Part shown: one piece after another, positions 37,801-40,471 of the stretch
Position numbering within the stretch: the stretch's first letter is position 1
Layout: each line of letters starts with the position of its first letter
NCBI GenBank assembly: GCA_016212395.1
Contig: JACRGF010000065.1
Span: 1 to 40,471 of the forward strand
Length of the DNA stretch: 40,471 nucleotides
Reading direction: 5' to 3'
Source of the DNA: Microcaldota archaeon
GTDB taxonomy: Archaea > Micrarchaeota > Micrarchaeia > Burarchaeales > JACRGF01
Translations under genes and position numbers: made by a program
Notes under the pieces: model-generated
Told to the model about the DNA's origin: nothing
Databases searched by the model: none
The model's input: the letters and a program-made list of their open reading frames with translations, nothing else

Positions 37801-40150
37801 TTTCTTCAGCGAATTCTACTTCGCTTATTCTTCCCACTGCTTTCAAGTCTTCAATTATCTCTCCGGCAAACGCAACTTCTTCCTTTCCTGTTTTCACTCT
37901 TATTTTCTTCAACTCGCTGTTGAGCGCTGTCTTGTTCGCTGCCTTGAATTTCCTCACTTCGCCCATTATCTTGTTGAACAACGCTCCGATTTTTTCTTTT
38001 TCCTCGCTTGTTTTCCCGCTCGCTTCAGGCCACTTGCTAACGTGCACGCTCTTCGCGCCTTCGCTTTCCTTAAATACATCCTGATAAATTTCTTCAGTAA
38101 CATGAGGCGCGAAAGGCGCGAGCATTTTCAAGTAAGCAAGCATGCTCTCGTAAAGCACGTGCTGTGCTGCGAGCTTGCTTTCCTCCCCGTATTTATCCGG
38201 CGAGTACAGCCTGTGTTTTACTGCTTCAAGGTAATTGTCGCAGAACTCGTGCCAAAAGCTTTCGTGCGTCGCGGAAATCGCCGAGTGAAAGTCAAAGTTT
38301 TCAAACGCTTGCGTGCTTGTTTCAACCAGCTTGCGTATCCTGCCCAGCATCCACTCGTCTATCGCCCTGAATTTTTTCTTCTTTCCCTTCTCGTGCGTGT
38401 ACGCTTGCAGCGACAGTTGCACGAACTTGCTTGCGTTCCACATTTTTCTTACAAAGCTTTGCGCGAACTGCACGTCCTTGTAGTTGAACGGCCTGTCTTT
38501 CGCGAGCGCTCCGCTTAACGCCGCCCACTGCCTCACTGCGTCCGCAGAGTATTCTTCTATCAACTTGTCTGGAGGAATAATGTTTCCAAGGCTCTTGCTC
38601 ATTTTCTTTCCGTCTGGCGCGAGCACGTTTCCGTTCAACAGCAATTCTTTGAACGGTTCTCTCCCAGTGAGCATGAGGCACCTGTAAATAGTGTAGAACG
38701 CCCACGTGCGAATAATTTCCGTTCCTTGAGGCCTCAAGCTTGCAGGGTAAACTTTTTTGAAAAACTCTTCGTCATCAGGCCACTTTGCTATTGCGAGCGG
38801 AGTAATGCTCGAGTCCACCCAGCAGTCGCACGTTGACGTTTCAGGCGCGAGCGTTTCCCCGCACGCGCATTTTTTCTCCTTCATTTCAGGAGGGTTCACT
38901 GGCAGTTCCCCGTACTCTGCTGGAGTTGTTTTTCCGCACTTCGAGCAGTTCCAGAACGGGAGCGGAGTTCCAAACACTCTCTGCCTGCTTATTACCCAGT
39001 CCCACTCCACGTAATTCGCCCAGTCTATCAAGTATTGAATGGTAAATTCAGGAGCCCACTTCATTTTCTTCGCAGCTTCAATTATTTCTTCCTCGTGGCC
39101 TTTCAGTTTCGCGAACCACTGCATGCTCATTATCAACTCGATTGGCTTTCCGCACCTGTCGTGCGTTTTCACTACTTGCTGGAGTTTTTCCTTCTTCACC
39201 ACTTTCCCTTCTGCTTCCAAGTCATCGATTATTTTTTTCTTCGCCTCTTCTGTTTTCAGCCCGTCGTACTTTCCAGCGTTCACGAGCCTTCCAACTTCAT
39301 CAATTGATTTTATCACTTTCAAGTTGTGCCTGTACGTCCACACTGCGTCCATCTTGTCTCCGAACGTGCACATCATTACTACTCCAGTGCCGAACTCTTT
39401 GTCAACGTCTGCGTCTGCAATGAGCTTTACTTTCGCTCCGAGCGGCGTTTCCACTTCCTTTCCAACAAACTGCTTGTACCTCTCGTCTTCAGGGTGCACG
39501 AACACTGCAACGCACGCGTGCAACAGTTCAGGGCGAGTTGTTGCAATAATCAATTCTTTCCCATCGCATTTGAACTTCACGTAGTTAAGCGTTGTCTCTC
39601 TTTCCATTTCGTTCAATTCAGCTTTCGCAATAGCGCTCTTGCACCTCGTGCACCAAAACACCGGGTGTTCGCTCTTGTACACTAACTCTTTCTCAAACAT
39701 TTTCAACAGTGAGTACTGCACGCGCTTGTGGTATTCCGGGCTCATCGTCCTGTACTCGAACCTCCAGTCAGGCGAGTAGCCCATTCTATTCATTTGCTTT
39801 TTCATCCTCTCAATATACTGGCCAGTCCAATCTACGCAGTGCTTGCGGAATTCGTCTGGCTTTACTCTCCCGAATTTTGCTTCGACTTTCATTTCAGTTG
39901 GAAACCCCTGGCAGTCCCAGCCTTGCGGGTAGTAAACGTTAAAGCCTCTCAAGCGCTTGTAGCGCGCGACAAAATCAAAGTAAGCATAGCTCAGCACGTG
40001 GCCCATGTGCAAGTCGCCCGATGTGAACGGTGGAGGCGAGTCGATAGAATAAACAGGTGCTTTGCTCTCTTCATCAAAGCGGTGAATGCCCAGCTCCTGC
40101 CACTTTTCCTCCCACTTTTCCTCAATCTTCTTGTCGTAATCTTCAAGCAT
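37766..40150 (-). CDS. valS: valyl-tRNA synthetase
   Basis: SIDSPPPFTSGDLHMGHVLSYAYFDFVARYKRLRGFNVYYPQGWDCQGFPTEMKVE; KMSKSLGNIIPPDKLIEEYSADAVRQWA. Confidence 0.96.
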   Translation of the reverse strand: MLEDYDKKIEEKWEEKWQELGIHRFDEESKAPVYSIDSPPPFTSGDLHMGHVLSYAYFDFVARYKRLRGFNVYYPQGWDCQGFPTEMKVEAKFGRVKPDEFRKHCVDWTGQYIERMKKQMNRMGYSPDWRFEYRTMSPEYHKRVQYSLLKMFEKELVYKSEHPVFWCTRCKSAIAKAELNEMERETTLNYVKFKCDGKELIIATTRPELLHACVAVFVHPEDERYKQFVGKEVETPLGAKVKLIADADVDKEFGTGVVMMCTFGDKMDAVWTYRHNLKVIKSIDEVGRLVNAGKYDGLKTEEAKKKIIDDLEAEGKVVKKEKLQQVVKTHDRCGKPIELIMSMQWFAKLKGHEEEIIEAAKKMKWAPEFTIQYLIDWANYVEWDWVISRQRVFGTPLPFWNCSKCGKTTPAEYGELPVNPPEMKEKKCACGETLAPETSTCDCWVDSSITPLAIAKWPDDEEFFKKVYPASLRPQGTEIIRTWAFYTIYRCLMLTGREPFKELLLNGNVLAPDGKKMSKSLGNIIPPDKLIEEYSADAVRQWAALSGALAKDRPFNYKDVQFAQSFVRKMWNASKFVQLSLQAYTHEKGKKKKFRAIDEWMLGRIRKLVETSTQAFENFDFHSAISATHESFWHEFCDNYLEAVKHRLYSPDKYGEESKLAAQHVLYESMLAYLKMLAPFAPHVTEEIYQDVFKESEGAKSVHVSKWPEASGKTSEEKEKIGALFNKIMGEVRKFKAANKTALNSELKKIRVKTGKEEVAFAGEIIEDLKAVGRISEVEFAEEKEEEVEIEFEK

Positions 40151-40200
40151 TTTTACTTCCTCTCCCCTCAATTTTCTATTCTAACATTTATAACGGCAAA

Positions 40201-40208
40201 TATATAAA
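40201..40208 (+). promoter_or_regulatory. TATA box, probable leaderless promoter
   Basis: TATATAAA 23-30 nt upstream of ATG 40231. Confidence 0.55.
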
Positions 40209-40230
40209 GCGCTTACGAATAAATACGTTC

Positions 40231-40471
40231 ATGGCAAGAGACGACGTTGCTGTTGCGCAAGGCGGAATGAAAATGCTGGACGAGCAAGCGCAGCGTCCAA
40301 AGTTCGAATTGCCTGCAAACTTCAAGTCTATAGTGCAAATGCTTCCAAAAGCAGAACTCAGTCCAGTGCAAGAACTTTTCAAAACCGCAGTGGCAACAGG
40401 CGCAAATAGTGAAGCAGTGCAAGCTCAATTCGAACAGCGGTTTTCAGCATCTGCAGGAAAATTGAGAGAAA
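40231..40471 (+). CDS. hypothetical protein, truncated by window end
   Basis: MARDDVAVAQGGMKMLDEQAQRPKFELPANFKSIVQMLPKAELSPVQELFKTAVATG... open to the window edge. Confidence 0.6.
   Translation, partial: MARDDVAVAQGGMKMLDEQAQRPKFELPANFKSIVQMLPKAELSPVQELFKTAVATGANSEAVQAQFEQRFSASAGKLRE

Overview
Archaeal chromosomal window from a lineage with D-family DNA polymerase; the gene set fits a DPANN/euryarchaeal-type genome, but the exact taxon is not established. It carries mostly housekeeping genes: purQ, purS-purL fusion, purA, glmM-like, PolD small and large subunits, glyS, nop5-like, tpiA, eS1, uS15, rdgB-like and valS. It also carries a surface-glycan cluster (~14.9-23.5 kb) and a truncated IS66-like transposase tail at the left edge.

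Main unusual signals:
(1) A ~67-nt structured leader occurs almost identically in front of BOTH PolD subunit genes. It has a closing stem, a 10-bp hairpin with a compensatory A-U to G-C change, a mutually exclusive alternative hairpin, and an end a few nt from the start codon.
(2) Four tRNA genes (Thr-TGT, Thr-GGT, Leu-TAA, Arg-TCT) carry eight inferred introns, at 37/38, 29/30, the D-loop and 59/60 in the T-loop. Several have explicit bulge-helix-bulge motifs. Three introns in two tRNAs share a pyrimidine-purine-purine (YRR) architecture.
(3) Four consecutive perfect inverted repeats with related arms sit upstream of tpiA.
(4) Degenerate tandem copies of gene 3' ends, including the stop codon, lie downstream of tpiA, nop5, valS and a MidA-like gene.
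(5) A dispersed GTTTTGAGT-type spacer repeat also appears inside tRNA introns.
(6) A 55-aa Cys/His-rich ORF is missing from the supplied ORF track.

All functional calls are by eye from sequence; no searches or folding programs were run.
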